Of a DNA stretch of 64,000 nt, positions 17,042 through 25,706 are shown in pieces. The number at the start of each line of letters is the position of its first letter. Positions within the stretch are counted from its first letter, which is position 1. The position numbers and the translations under genes are program-made. Source of the DNA: Endobugula sp965225895 (GTDB taxonomy: Bacteria > Pseudomonadota > Gammaproteobacteria > Pseudomonadales > Cellvibrionaceae); NCBI GenBank assembly GCA_965225895.1, contig CBDDBR010000011.1, positions 1,550,001 through 1,614,000 of the forward strand, read 5' to 3'. The notes under the pieces are model-generated. The model had not been told where the DNA came from, did not search any database, and saw only the letters and a program-made list of their open reading frames with translations.

Positions 17042-17797
17042 ATTAAAGTTAATAATTTTACAACCATTGAATCTGAATACGGCCCATTTATTGTTAATCG
17101 TCACTGCGCCTATCAAGCCGATGTATTAATTAAAACTGGGAGGCCTCATATTCAAGAGGAGCTAAATAAGATTCTCTCTATTGTTAATACCTTACCCGAC
17201 AAAAGTGTCATTGTTGATGCGGGTGCAAATATAGGCTTAGTATCAATACCCCTTGCTCATCTTGTTCGCCCAAAAGGTGGAACCGTATATGCTTTTGAGG
17301 CGCAACGCATGATGTCTTATGCACTTTGTGGTGCTGCTGCGCTGAATGATTTAGAAAACCTTATTATTCACAACCAAGCTGTTGGTTCTAAAGCTGGCAG
17401 TATTCATATAGATACGCCTAACTATCAACAACCTCAAGACTTTGGCATGTTTAGCTTAGTTAATGACCAATCACTCCCTGAAAATACAGAAAAAGATAAA
17501 AAGAGTAGTCTCGTTGATATTATCAGTATTGATTCGCTGAATTTACCACGCTTAGATTTTTTTAAAATAGATGTAGAGGGAATGGAAATTGATGCTTTAA
17601 AAGGTAGCCGCCACACTATTGAACAACACCTTCCGTGGTGCTGGATTGAATACTGGAAAGTAAATATTGAAGATATTAAGGCACAATTTGCTGGCCTAGA
17701 TTATACCTTTTTCATCATGGATAAATTAAACATGCTATGTGCGCCCACGCAAAAACTCGCCGAGTCGCCTTTAAGTATTAACGCAAAAACATGCTAA
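17042..17797 (+). CDS. FkbM-family methyltransferase with an apparent ATT start codon
   Basis: The first ATG in this frame is at 17309, but the conserved SAM-binding motif VIVDAGANIGLVSIPLA is encoded upstream of it (17210-17260), so the real protein starts earlier. The frame is open back to a TAA near 17022 and contains no ATG, GTG, TTG or CTG before 17309. The only well-placed start is ATT at 17042, preceded by GGAG with an 8-base spacer; that yields 251 residues. FkbM features include VYAFEAQRMMSYAL, the DFFKIDVEGMEIDALKG signature (catalytic-domain acidic motif) and WCWIEYWK. It would transfer methyl from S-adenosylmethionine to an unknown acceptor. It may be translated weakly from ATT or be a gene that lost its start. 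Confidence 0.75.
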   Translation: MKVNNFTTIESEYGPFIVNRHCAYQADVLIKTGRPHIQEELNKILSIVNTLPDKSVIVDAGANIGLVSIPLAHLVRPKGGTVYAFEAQRMMSYALCGAAALNDLENLIIHNQAVGSKAGSIHIDTPNYQQPQDFGMFSLVNDQSLPENTEKDKKSSLVDIISIDSLNLPRLDFFKIDVEGMEIDALKGSRHTIEQHLPWCWIEYWKVNIEDIKAQFAGLDYTFFIMDKLNMLCAPTQKLAESPLSINAKTC

Positions 17798-17820
17798 CAA
17801 CATACACTCTCGCAATACCA

Positions 17821-18690
17821 TCACCGTGATTGTTGTCTGCGCTGCTGGATAAACGCATCAATCATCATGCCAGATAATGTATTTGCGGGGGGTATTTCTG
17901 GCAACGCGGTATAATGAAACCATTGGGCATCTGCGATTTCATTATCATCAATACAAATATCGCCCGAGGCATATTCTGCAAAATAACCAATCATTAATTG
18001 GTGAGGAAAAGGCCATGCCTGTGTCGTAAAATACGATAACGAATCAACGTGTAAACCCACCTCTTCCATGACTTCTCGATGCACCGTTTGCTCAACACTC
18101 TCTCCAGCTTCTACAAAACCTGCCAAGGTTGAATACATACCTTCTTTATGGCGCTGATGGTGAGCCAATAAACAATAATCTCCCTTTGTGACTAAACACA
18201 TCATACACGGTGAAATACGTGGGTAGTTTGATAGTCCGCAAGCCTCACAATTAAGGGATTGCTCTTGCACACAATAGGTATTTTTCTCTCCGCATTGCCC
18301 GCAAAATTGATGTTGTCGATTCCACGTAATAAGCTGTAAACCTCTACTCACTAAGCGTGAATCTAATACAGGAATACTCCCCATAATCTGCCGAAAATGT
18401 ACACATGATTCTCGCATTACATGATCAATAACCGAGGTAATATCAACAACATAACACTGCCCTTGTTGATAATCACCCACATAAAACAACGGCACACGCT
18501 GTAAATATTGCTGTAAGCTATGCGTCACATGAGAGACCACAACAAAGCCATTGTGAATACCATGGCCATCAATCACTGATTGCTCTGAAACAACAATAAG
18601 CCAATCATTTTCGTTAAGTAATGAATATTCTATCAACTGATTACTCCCGTAAGACATAGACCGAGGTTGAAATAACAGCATACGATGCAC
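17821..18690 (-). CDS. nudC: NAD(+)/NADH pyrophosphatase NudC
   Basis: A 289-residue Nudix hydrolase that splits NADH and removes NAD caps from RNA. The zinc ribbon has CGQCG and CEACG pairs (about residues 133-154). The Nudix box AGFVEAGESVEQTVHREVMEEVGL (about 190-213) has all catalytic residues. The NudC-specific SQPWPFPxS motif appears as TQAWPFPHQ, with Q in place of the usual serine after PFPH. YPRISP precedes the Nudix domain as in E. coli NudC. Start could be the ATG at 18690 or at 18681. It is convergent with the FkbM gene (23 bases) and divergent from the phytase-like gene, sharing its promoter region. Confidence 0.92.
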   Translation of the reverse strand: MHRMLLFQPRSMSYGSNQLIEYSLLNENDWLIVVSEQSVIDGHGIHNGFVVVSHVTHSLQQYLQRVPLFYVGDYQQGQCYVVDITSVIDHVMRESCVHFRQIMGSIPVLDSRLVSRGLQLITWNRQHQFCGQCGEKNTYCVQEQSLNCEACGLSNYPRISPCMMCLVTKGDYCLLAHHQRHKEGMYSTLAGFVEAGESVEQTVHREVMEEVGLHVDSLSYFTTQAWPFPHQLMIGYFAEYASGDICIDDNEIADAQWFHYTALPEIPPANTLSGMMIDAFIQQRRQQSR

Positions 18691-18711
18691 GGCAAATATG
18701 TTCCTATTTTA

Positions 18712-18729
18712 CTGCCATTTAACTGTCAT
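18712..18729 (+). promoter_or_regulatory. Pho box upstream of phytase-like gene
   Basis: CTGCCAT-TTAA-CTGTCAT matches the PhoB box (two CTGTCAT repeats spaced by 4 bases) with one mismatch in 14. An AT-rich stretch (ATTA) follows, then CATTAT at 18741-18746 as a possible -10 about ten bases on, the usual PhoB-dependent geometry. It lies 50 bases before the start of the phytase-like gene and predicts induction under phosphate starvation. Confidence 0.7.
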
Positions 18730-18779
18730 ATTATGGCGGCATTATACGCATTCATTTTTATTTAAGACTTTAAAAAGGC

Positions 18780-20981
18780 ATGAAAGCTATGAAGACTACA
18801 CTTATTACCAGCGTGTTGCCATTGATTACTCTAATGGCCGCTAGTTATACCCATGCAGATACATTTCAACGTGTATCGACATGGACAACAGCAAATAACC
18901 TCGCTATGGCGGGCAAAGATTACCAAACAGAAACATCCGCAGAAATTATTACCGCAAGCCATGATGGAAAAACACTCATCTATTCTGATAGCCCTCTTGG
19001 TGGTATTGGCTTTGTAGATATTAGCAACGCTTCTGCCCCTAAAGCAGCAGGCTTTTTGGCACTTGATGGCGAACCGACCTCTGTATCTGTCACAAACCGC
19101 TACGTACTCGCGGGTGTTAATACTTCATCAAGTTACACCGCGCCTAGTGGCACATTAGCTACCGTAGATCTTGCCAAGCAAAAAATTATTTCTCGTTGCG
19201 ACCTTGGCGGACAACCTGACTCCGTGGCTGTATCTCGCGATAAAAAGTATGTAGCCATCGCCATTGAAAACGAACGTGACGAAGATTTAAATGATGGCGT
19301 ATTACCTCAGTTGCCCGCGGGTAATCTTGTTATTATCCCTCTCAAAAAGGGAAAACCTGTGTGTCATAAAAAAACCATGGTTGACCTCACAGGCCTAGCA
19401 AATATTGCACCCTCAGACCCTGAACCAGAATTTGTTGATTTCAATAACAACAACGAAATCGTTATTACACTTCAAGAAAATAACCATATTGCCGTTGTTA
19501 ACGCAAAAACAGGGAAAGTTATCAACCACTTCTCAGCAGGTACTGTTGATCTAGTCAATGCTGATACAAAACGTGACGGCGCATTAACCTTTAACAAAAC
19601 ACAAAAAGATCGCCGCCGTGAACCTGATGCGGTTCAATGGCTAGACAATGATCGTTTTGTCACTGCTAACGAAGGCGACTATGAGGGCGGCTCTCGTGGT
19701 TTTACAATTTTCAATAAAAAAGGCGATGTGTTGTTTGAATCAGGTTTAGATTTAGAACACCGTATCGCAACCGCGGGTCACTACCCAGAAAAACGTTCAG
19801 GCAAAAAAGGAACGGAGCCCGAAGGCCTAGAAGTGGCCACTTTTGGTAAAGACACCTATATCTTTGTATTAGCCGAGCGTTCAGGTGTGGTTGGCGTTTA
19901 TAAAGACACTTATAAGGAAAATGGCAACAAACCTGAGTTTGTACAGCTACTACCCGCAGGCATTGCTCCAGAAGGCGCTATCGCTATTCCTAGTCGCAAC
20001 CTAATCGCCGTAGCGAACGAAAAAGACCTTATCGAAGATAAAGGCCCGCGTTCACATATTATGATGTATGAATTAGGCAACAAGGGCATTAACTACCCGC
20101 AAATCGAATCGCTTATGAACGATGGAGCACCGATTGGTTGGGGCGCACTATCAGGCATGGTTGCTGATGAAGAAAAGCCTGGCATTATGTATGCGGTTAA
20201 TGACAGCTACTATCGTAGCCAACCGACCATCTTCACTATTGATGCCAACCAAACACCGGCAAAAATCATTAAAGCAACACCCATTACTCGTGATGGTATG
20301 CCTGCTCAGAAGCTAGATATGGAAGGTATCACCACTGATGGTAAAGGCGGTTTTTGGATTGCTTCTGAAGGCAAAACCAAGAAATTAACGCCTCACGCGC
20401 TATACCATGTAAACGCAAAAGGTAAGATTGACAAAAAGAAAAGCGAATTCTCTTTACCATCAGAGTTATTAGTGAACGAGAAACGTTTTGGTGCCGAAGG
20501 GATTACTCGCATCGGCAAGACCTTGTGGATTGCTATTCAGCGTGAGTGGAAAGACGACCCTAAAGGCTTAGTCAAACTCGTTGCCTACAACACCAAAGAA
20601 AAATCATGGGGTGCGGTTCACTATCCACTAGAGTCTACAGAAAAAGGCTGGGTGGGTTTATCTGAAATTACGGCTCACGGTGACTACGTTTACATTATTG
20701 AGCGTGACAACCAAATTGGTAACAACGCTAAAATTAAACGTTTATACCGTGTAGCTCAGTCAGAACTTAAACCTGCAAAATTAGGTTCTACACTACCTGT
20801 CGTTAAGAAAAAGCTTGTTCACGACTTTATGCCTGAGCTAAAAGCACTCAATGGGTATGTTACCGATAAAATCGAAGGCTTTGCTATCGACGCCAATGGA
20901 AAGGGATATGCCGTTACCGATAACGACGGCGTAGATGATAGCTCAGGCGAAACCTTATTTTTCTCTATCGGAAAAATGTAA
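18780..20981 (+). CDS. Secreted esterase-like-activity-of-phytase family protein
   Basis: A 733-residue exported protein. The signal peptide runs to about residue 26 (LITLMAASYTHA-DTFQ); the true start may be the second ATG at 18789, which has AAAAAGG at better spacing. The N-terminal two thirds is a beta-propeller with LVIIPLKKGK, EPDAVQWLDNDRFVTANEGDYEGG and EPEGLEV repeats as in choice-of-anchor I proteins. The C-terminal part (about 455-730: LDMEGITTDGKGGFWIASEG, GAEGITRIGKTLWIAIQREW, KIEGFAIDANGKGYAVTDNDG) is the esterase-like phytase-related domain. These proteins are thought to act on extracytoplasmic phosphoesters. The Pho box at 18712 supports a phosphate-scavenging role. Calcium-like DNDGVDD sits near the end. 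Confidence 0.85.
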   Translation: MKAMKTTLITSVLPLITLMAASYTHADTFQRVSTWTTANNLAMAGKDYQTETSAEIITASHDGKTLIYSDSPLGGIGFVDISNASAPKAAGFLALDGEPTSVSVTNRYVLAGVNTSSSYTAPSGTLATVDLAKQKIISRCDLGGQPDSVAVSRDKKYVAIAIENERDEDLNDGVLPQLPAGNLVIIPLKKGKPVCHKKTMVDLTGLANIAPSDPEPEFVDFNNNNEIVITLQENNHIAVVNAKTGKVINHFSAGTVDLVNADTKRDGALTFNKTQKDRRREPDAVQWLDNDRFVTANEGDYEGGSRGFTIFNKKGDVLFESGLDLEHRIATAGHYPEKRSGKKGTEPEGLEVATFGKDTYIFVLAERSGVVGVYKDTYKENGNKPEFVQLLPAGIAPEGAIAIPSRNLIAVANEKDLIEDKGPRSHIMMYELGNKGINYPQIESLMNDGAPIGWGALSGMVADEEKPGIMYAVNDSYYRSQPTIFTIDANQTPAKIIKATPITRDGMPAQKLDMEGITTDGKGGFWIASEGKTKKLTPHALYHVNAKGKIDKKKSEFSLPSELLVNEKRFGAEGITRIGKTLWIAIQREWKDDPKGLVKLVAYNTKEKSWGAVHYPLESTEKGWVGLSEITAHGDYVYIIERDNQIGNNAKIKRLYRVAQSELKPAKLGSTLPVVKKKLVHDFMPELKALNGYVTDKIEGFAIDANGKGYAVTDNDGVDDSSGETLFFSIGKM

Positions 20982-21000
20982 AGGCCTCAATCATCATCTA

Positions 21001-21036
21001 GGTTTAAGCAGCCACCCAGCATCGGCTGCTTAAACC
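21001..21036. terminator. 13-base perfect stem-loop after phytase-like gene
   Basis: GGTTTAAGCAGCC pairs perfectly with GGCTGCTTAAACC across a 10-base loop, 19 bases after the stop codon. There is no T tract, so it may be a factor-dependent terminator or a 3-prime end stabiliser. Confidence 0.6.
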
Positions 21037-21350
21037 GCTATTCACACACTATACGTTACCCCACTTTCATTTAGACTATTCCCTTTAGACTCCTCACTTT
21101 ATTTTCCAATAAAAACATCTATTCACAATTCTGTAACAAAAATTCCTTACAGTAGCCCCGCTGAAAAAGATCGCTATAGGCAACAAGACCTAACACATTG
21201 CATCTTTACAGCAACGAGACAGGGCAGATTGCTTGGCAACCAATACGGTTCACCGACAATCATTAAAACAAAAAGTTCAAATATTTATTGCCAATGATAA
21301 GTATTATCATTATCATTAGCGCTTAACAATTAAACATTAGGGGTTTACCA
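21037..21350 (+). other. Long upstream region of the porin gene
   Basis: About 310 bases with no open frame that looks real. It contains a small inverted repeat CTGTAACAAAAATTCCTTACAG at 21131-21152 and, close to the gene, the Fur-box-like sequence described separately. The middle (21180-21240) is more GC-rich and could be a structured leader, but I recognise no known riboswitch. Confidence 0.4.
21293..21319 (+). promoter_or_regulatory. Fur-box-like operator before porin gene
   Basis: The sequence AATGATAAGTATTATCATT (21293-21311), continuing into ATCATTA, closely matches the 19-base Fur consensus GATAATGATAATCATTATC with overlapping 6-base ATAATnATnAT units. It lies 32 bases before the porin ATG, in a position to block transcription or the leader. 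This predicts iron-dependent control. Confidence 0.6.
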
Positions 21351-22304
21351 ATGAAAAAATTATCACTTGCCTTAGCGATTAGCTTGGCTTCTATGTCTAG
21401 TGCTGTAAACGCGGTTACTATTTTAGAAACCAAAAAAGGCTTTAAATACGACCTTAAAGGCGATATTCAAGTACAACTTCGCCAACGTGCAGGCATAGAT
21501 GAAGACGTACATGTTGATTTTGACGATTCTGAATTAAAAAACCGTTTCAGCTACGACATCGGCAATGGCTACACTGCATTTGCTGAAACTCACATCGACA
21601 CAGGTAAAGATGTAGGTGGCGATGTAGAAGCTGAAGAAACATTTGTAGGTTTTGACGGTGAAAACTTTACTGTTCAGTTAGGTCGTATGGATTACGCAAC
21701 AGACGAATTCGCAACTGAAATTGGTATTGAGCATCTTGGCCCTGAATCAGCATTTGATGCTGCTGATGCCGTTGGTGGTTCAGATGTATTATTAGCCGCA
21801 TTTGAAGCTGGTAATGTTGAAGTTGTTATTTCTCACGATTTTGGTGAATCTAGTCGTAATACTGAAGCATCGTCAACTGACATTTTCGTCGCGATTGAAG
21901 TTGCCTCTAACTTAGTATTAGGTCTTGCTGGTCAGTCTTATCAAGAAGACGCAAATGCTGATGACTCTACAGGTTATGGTATCAGCATTTCATCTGAAAT
22001 CGCTGGTGCTGAATTTGCAGTTGACTACAGTAAATTAGATGACAAGCGTAGTGACCCAGATCTTGTTGATTTAAAAGTGACTAACGCTTGGGTTAAATTT
22101 CCAATTGCAAACTCAACAAAATTAGGTTTAGGTATCACTAACCAATCAAACCGTGCCGACACTGTTGATGATAGCTGGTATGCTAATGTGGTATACAAGT
22201 TCCCTAAAGCGAAGAAGGTAAGTGTATTTGCTGAAGTACAAGACAGCGACGCAGATAACGGCGGTGACGTAGGCTTCTTAGCGGGTATGCGTGTTAAATT
22301 TTAA
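21351..22304 (+). CDS. Outer-membrane porin (Gram-negative porin family)
   Basis: A 317-residue barrel protein with a clear signal peptide (MKKLSLALAISLASMSSAVNA). The mature part has short amphipathic strands, the acidic-rich loops typical of general porins (YDIGNGYTAFAETHIDTGKDVGGD, VQLGRMDYATDEFATEI) and a C-terminal phenylalanine (GFLAGMRVKF) required for outer-membrane insertion. The sequence is unusually acidic (many D/E), which suggests cation preference or a marine setting. RBS AGGGG lies 9 bases before the ATG. The Fur-like box upstream and the terminator downstream make this a single-gene unit. Confidence 0.88.
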   Translation: MKKLSLALAISLASMSSAVNAVTILETKKGFKYDLKGDIQVQLRQRAGIDEDVHVDFDDSELKNRFSYDIGNGYTAFAETHIDTGKDVGGDVEAEETFVGFDGENFTVQLGRMDYATDEFATEIGIEHLGPESAFDAADAVGGSDVLLAAFEAGNVEVVISHDFGESSRNTEASSTDIFVAIEVASNLVLGLAGQSYQEDANADDSTGYGISISSEIAGAEFAVDYSKLDDKRSDPDLVDLKVTNAWVKFPIANSTKLGLGITNQSNRADTVDDSWYANVVYKFPKAKKVSVFAEVQDSDADNGGDVGFLAGMRVKF

Positions 22305-22310
22305 GTAATA

Positions 22311-22376
22311 AATATAAAATATTGCCCCCAATATTTTATATGAAGACATAAGCCAGCTTTTTAGCTGGCTTTCTTT
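22311..22376 (+). terminator. Two hairpins after porin gene, the second a rho-independent terminator
   Basis: An AT-rich hairpin (AATATAAAATATTG and complement, 22311-22341) is followed by AGCCAGC/GCTGGCT (22351-22370) with a TTCTTTTT tail, a standard intrinsic terminator. Confidence 0.85.
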
Positions 22377-22432
22377 TTATTTAACTAACCACCAATTACA
22401 ACCATCTATCGACAATTTGAGATTATATAACA

Positions 22433-23173
22433 ATGCCATACACTCCATTAAAAACACAATTTTTAGGCTTTTTAACTGGGTTTTTACTCATTATTAGCCC
22501 GTGCATTTTTGCAGATATTGCTTTGGTTTTACCCGAAGACGCAGATTTGCTAGCACTTAATGGCCGCTCTGTTGAAGATAGAGATGATCTTATTAAAAAC
22601 AATACCCTAACACTGCAAGATGGTACACACCAGATTGTATTTAATTACACCACTATTATAGAAAAATTAAGTGGTAATGATGAGTTTGAAACAACCGATG
22701 TTTTTGTCATAGTGTTTAACGGTACTGATCAAAAACTCACCTTATCTACACCTACATTTAAACGTACTGGAGATATTAAACGGTTTAACCGAAACCCCAC
22801 ATGGACAATCACTGATACAGCAGGAAACACGATTGATATAAAAATATCACCTTTAAAAAAAGGTGGGCTGCAAATCAACCGCGATTATGAACAAGAGTTA
22901 AATATATTTAATTCAAAAAATGAATTAGCCGCTCTACCCTCGCTGTCAACAAAGCCACGTTACACTGTAGAAAAAAGCGTAACTGCGAGCGCATTGCCTG
23001 CGCCTGTAACACCAAGAAAAATTTCTACTAAAGCTGTTGTACAAAAAAATGCATCTGCTGCGCCTGCTCAACCTCAAAAAGTATATGGCATTAGTTCAAG
23101 AACCTTAATTGAGCTTTACCAACAGGCTTCACCTGCAGCGCAACAAGAATTTATTGATTGGCTTCAACAATAA
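22433..23173 (+). CDS. DUF2057 (YccT/CsgI-like) periplasmic protein
   Basis: A 246-residue exported protein with a signal peptide ending near ISPCIFADIALVLP. The region LVLPEDADLLALNGRSV and LQDGTHQIVFNYTTII are the conserved DUF2057 elements. Family members such as E. coli YccT are periplasmic; one (CsgI) inhibits curli assembly. The C-terminal 60 residues (about 175-246) are a proline/alanine/lysine linker plus a short helix TLIELYQQASPAAQQEFIDWLQQ, not part of the core family. It follows the porin terminator and has its own upstream region. Confidence 0.85.
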   Translation: MPYTPLKTQFLGFLTGFLLIISPCIFADIALVLPEDADLLALNGRSVEDRDDLIKNNTLTLQDGTHQIVFNYTTIIEKLSGNDEFETTDVFVIVFNGTDQKLTLSTPTFKRTGDIKRFNRNPTWTITDTAGNTIDIKISPLKKGGLQINRDYEQELNIFNSKNELAALPSLSTKPRYTVEKSVTASALPAPVTPRKISTKAVVQKNASAAPAQPQKVYGISSRTLIELYQQASPAAQQEFIDWLQQ

Positions 23174-23211
23174 TCGTGTATCAATTGGAGTGCCCATTTA
23201 TAGGTGCTGTC

Positions 23212-23682
23212 TTATAGGTGCTCCAATGGCAGCGCGGTGCTATCAACGACTTTTCGCATAACAAAGCTCGAATGCACGCCTGTCACCCCCTCTATTTTTG
23301 TCAACTTACCTAATAAAAAGGCTTGGTAGGCTTCCATATCAACGACTACAACTTTTAATTGGTAATCTGCGGTAGAGCCTGTGATAAGTAAACATTCTTG
23401 CACCTCAGGGTAACTCGCAACCGCACGTTCAAATGTTTCAAAGCGCTCTGGCGTGTGGCGATCCATACTAATACTAATAATGGCTGTCAGTGTTAAACCC
23501 AGTTTTTTTTCATCTAATAAGGTAACGGTCTTATGAATAAGACCAGCATCTTCCAGTGCTTTTACACGACGCGAACAAGGTGATGCCGAGAGGCCAACCT
23601 TATCGGCTAGCTCTAAATTACTAATAGACCCATTACGCTGTAACTCAACTAATATATGTTTATCTATTCGATCTACTATCAT
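23212..23682 (-). CDS. Lrp/AsnC-family transcriptional regulator
   Basis: A 156-residue regulator with an N-terminal winged HTH (DKHILVELQRNGSISNLELADKVGLSASPCSRRVKALEDAGLI) and a C-terminal RAM ligand-binding domain (TALISISMDRHTPERFETFERAV, VQECLLITGSTADYQLKVVVVD). The CSRRVKxLE recognition helix is typical of Lrp. It is divergent from the long-form leuA2 gene with a 323-base region between them, so leuA2 is its most likely target and an amino acid such as leucine its likely effector (inference from context). Confidence 0.93.
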   Translation of the reverse strand: MIVDRIDKHILVELQRNGSISNLELADKVGLSASPCSRRVKALEDAGLIHKTVTLLDEKKLGLTLTAIISISMDRHTPERFETFERAVASYPEVQECLLITGSTADYQLKVVVVDMEAYQAFLLGKLTKIEGVTGVHSSFVMRKVVDSTALPLEHL

Positions 23683-24005
23683 GTTTTATCTCACGCTACG
23701 CATTCATATTAACAAAAACAAATATACAGCAACAAACAGCTAATAAAAACAAAAATATTAGATTTTAAAATCAAAAAAAACCTATTTATCAGAAAAAAAG
23801 CAATATAAAACCCTCAGTTAGAGACTAAAATAACTTATATAGATCATCTACATTATCTATGGCTTATCGCTATAACAATGCAGGATTCTCCCAAAAAGAG
23901 GGTCTTATACACATGCCCACAAAGCATAAAATACAGATGATTCAATACATTGCACGTAAGAGTGCAACTCGAACTACAACGTTATCAACCTGAGCTAGCT
24001 TTATT
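23683..24005. promoter_or_regulatory. Divergent lrp-leuA2 regulatory region
   Basis: This AT-rich 323-base region must hold both promoters. It contains A-rich tracts (23715-23790), consistent with DNA bending by Lrp-type proteins, and a small stem TTGCAC...GTGCAA near 23949. A 26-codon open frame (23913-23993) ends just before leuA2 but has no leucine run, so I do not call it a leader peptide. Confidence 0.5.
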
Positions 24006-25703
24006 ATGAAACCATCAACATTACAAACAGCATCATTTGATCACACCAAGTATCGCCCTTCGCCTGTGATCAATAAACCCAACAGACAATGGCCTTCAAA
24101 AACCATTAATCATGCACCGCTATGGTGTGCTGTTGATTTGCGTGATGGTAATCAAGCACTCATTGAACCCATGAATGTTGCCCAAAAACAAAAAATGTGG
24201 GCGTTACTTATAAAGCTTGGTTTCAAGCATATAGAAATTGGGTTTCCATCTGCATCACAACCCGATTTTGATTTTTGTCGCTGGTTAATTGAAGAAGATC
24301 AAATACCTCACGACGTCACCATACAAGCATTAACACAAGCCCGTGACCCATTAATTGAACGTACGTATGAGGCATTAGTTGGTGCTAAGCAGGCGATTAT
24401 TCACGTGTATAATTCCACATCGCCTGTGCAGAGAAATAAAGTCTTTCACCTTGATAAAGATGGCATTATCGAAATAGCTCGCCACGGTGCACAAAAAGTA
24501 TTAGAGGAATCTACAAAATACCCTGATACCGCATGGTCATTTGAATATTCACCTGAGAGCTTTTCAAGTACTGAAATTGATTTTTCTATTGATGTTTGCA
24601 ATGCCGTTATTGATATTTGGCAGCCTTCACCCACAAATAAAGTGATTATTAACTTACCTGCTACGGTTGAGTGCAGTACACCTAATGTATTTGCAGATCA
24701 AGTTGAAACTTTTTGTGAAAATGTACACCAACGTGAATCAGTCATTGTCAGTTTACATACTCATAATGATAGAGGTTGTGGCGTAGCTGCCGCTGAATTA
24801 GGCGTATTAGCTGGTGCAGATAGAATTGAAGGAACCTTAATGGGTAATGGCGAACGTACGGGCAATATGGATATTATCACCATGGCAATGAATTTATACA
24901 GCCAAGGTATTGATCCCCAGTTAGACTTATCCAATGCCGATGAAATCACCAATACAGTAAGTGAGTGCACACAAATTAGCACTCATCCAAGACACCCCTG
25001 GTTAGGCGAGTTAGTATACACTGCTTTTTCGGGTAGCCATCAAGATGCTATTCGTAAATGCCTTGCCCAACAGGAACCAGATCAACCTTGGGACGTGGCT
25101 TATTTACCCATTAATCCCGCCGATATTGGTCGTGACTACCAATCGGTCATTCGGGTCAATAGTCAATCAGGTAAAGGGGGCGTGGCTTATATTTTAGAAA
25201 GTCACTATGATTTAAGCTTGCCACGCTGGTTACAAATAGAGGCCAGCCGTGCGGTACAAGCCTATAGTGAGAGTGAATCTACAGAAGTCACTCCAGAAAA
25301 AATCTGGGATATTGTTAACAACACATTTTTTGCTCAACAAGATGAGCAGCAACTACAAGATTACAGGTTAGAACGACAAAAAAACACTGAAAGCATACAT
25401 GTAACACTGGTAGAGAAAGGCGCGATCACAAATATTAGTGGTGAAGGTGATGGTGCTTTGTCTGCATTTTGTAAGGCTTTAGAACAGCATTTTCACTGTC
25501 ATATAGAAATCACCCATTATGATCAACATGCAATAGAATCAGGGTCTGACGCAAGTGCAGTTGCCTACGTACAAGCAAAAATTAATGGCCAACGGTACAA
25601 TGGCATCTCAAAAGATAATGACACGATAAGCGCTAACTTAAACGCCATACTCACATGCCTTAACCAGTCCATTGCATATAATGAGCAAACCTTAGCTAGC
25701 TAA
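24006..25703 (+). CDS. leuA: 2-isopropylmalate synthase, long (LeuA2-type) form
   Basis: A 565-residue isopropylmalate synthase of the second class, found in actinobacteria, fungi and many pseudomonads. Diagnostic parts are the N-terminal FDHTKYRPSPVINKPNRQWPSKTINHAPLWCAVDLRDGNQALIEPM with its DLRDGNQAL catalytic motif (about residues 50-58), SLHTHNDRGCGVAAAELG (metal His pair), GTLMGNGERTGNMDIITMAMNLYSQG, and HPWLGELVYTAFSGSHQDAIRK. A C-terminal LeuA dimer domain (about 435-560) is present. It catalyses the same reaction as the leuA at 3.7 kb but is only distantly related. The divergent Lrp regulator suggests separate control. It is followed by a strong terminator. Confidence 0.94.
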   Translation: MKPSTLQTASFDHTKYRPSPVINKPNRQWPSKTINHAPLWCAVDLRDGNQALIEPMNVAQKQKMWALLIKLGFKHIEIGFPSASQPDFDFCRWLIEEDQIPHDVTIQALTQARDPLIERTYEALVGAKQAIIHVYNSTSPVQRNKVFHLDKDGIIEIARHGAQKVLEESTKYPDTAWSFEYSPESFSSTEIDFSIDVCNAVIDIWQPSPTNKVIINLPATVECSTPNVFADQVETFCENVHQRESVIVSLHTHNDRGCGVAAAELGVLAGADRIEGTLMGNGERTGNMDIITMAMNLYSQGIDPQLDLSNADEITNTVSECTQISTHPRHPWLGELVYTAFSGSHQDAIRKCLAQQEPDQPWDVAYLPINPADIGRDYQSVIRVNSQSGKGGVAYILESHYDLSLPRWLQIEASRAVQAYSESESTEVTPEKIWDIVNNTFFAQQDEQQLQDYRLERQKNTESIHVTLVEKGAITNISGEGDGALSAFCKALEQHFHCHIEITHYDQHAIESGSDASAVAYVQAKINGQRYNGISKDNDTISANLNAILTCLNQSIAYNEQTLAS

Positions 25704-25706
25704 AAT

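Noticed and set aside
16944..17129. 61-residue open frame overlapping the attC-like site
   Set aside because: Its N-terminus is the translation of the attC-like repeat, a common false gene; there is no ribosome-binding site and it overlaps the real FkbM frame.
21131..21152. Second Pho box upstream of the porin
   Set aside because: CTGTAACAAAAATTCCTTACAG is an inverted, not a direct, repeat and lacks the 4-base spaced CTGTCAT pair.
23913..23993. 26-codon open frame before leuA2 as a leucine leader peptide
   Set aside because: It has one leucine codon and no run of control codons; the context resembles an attenuator only by position.
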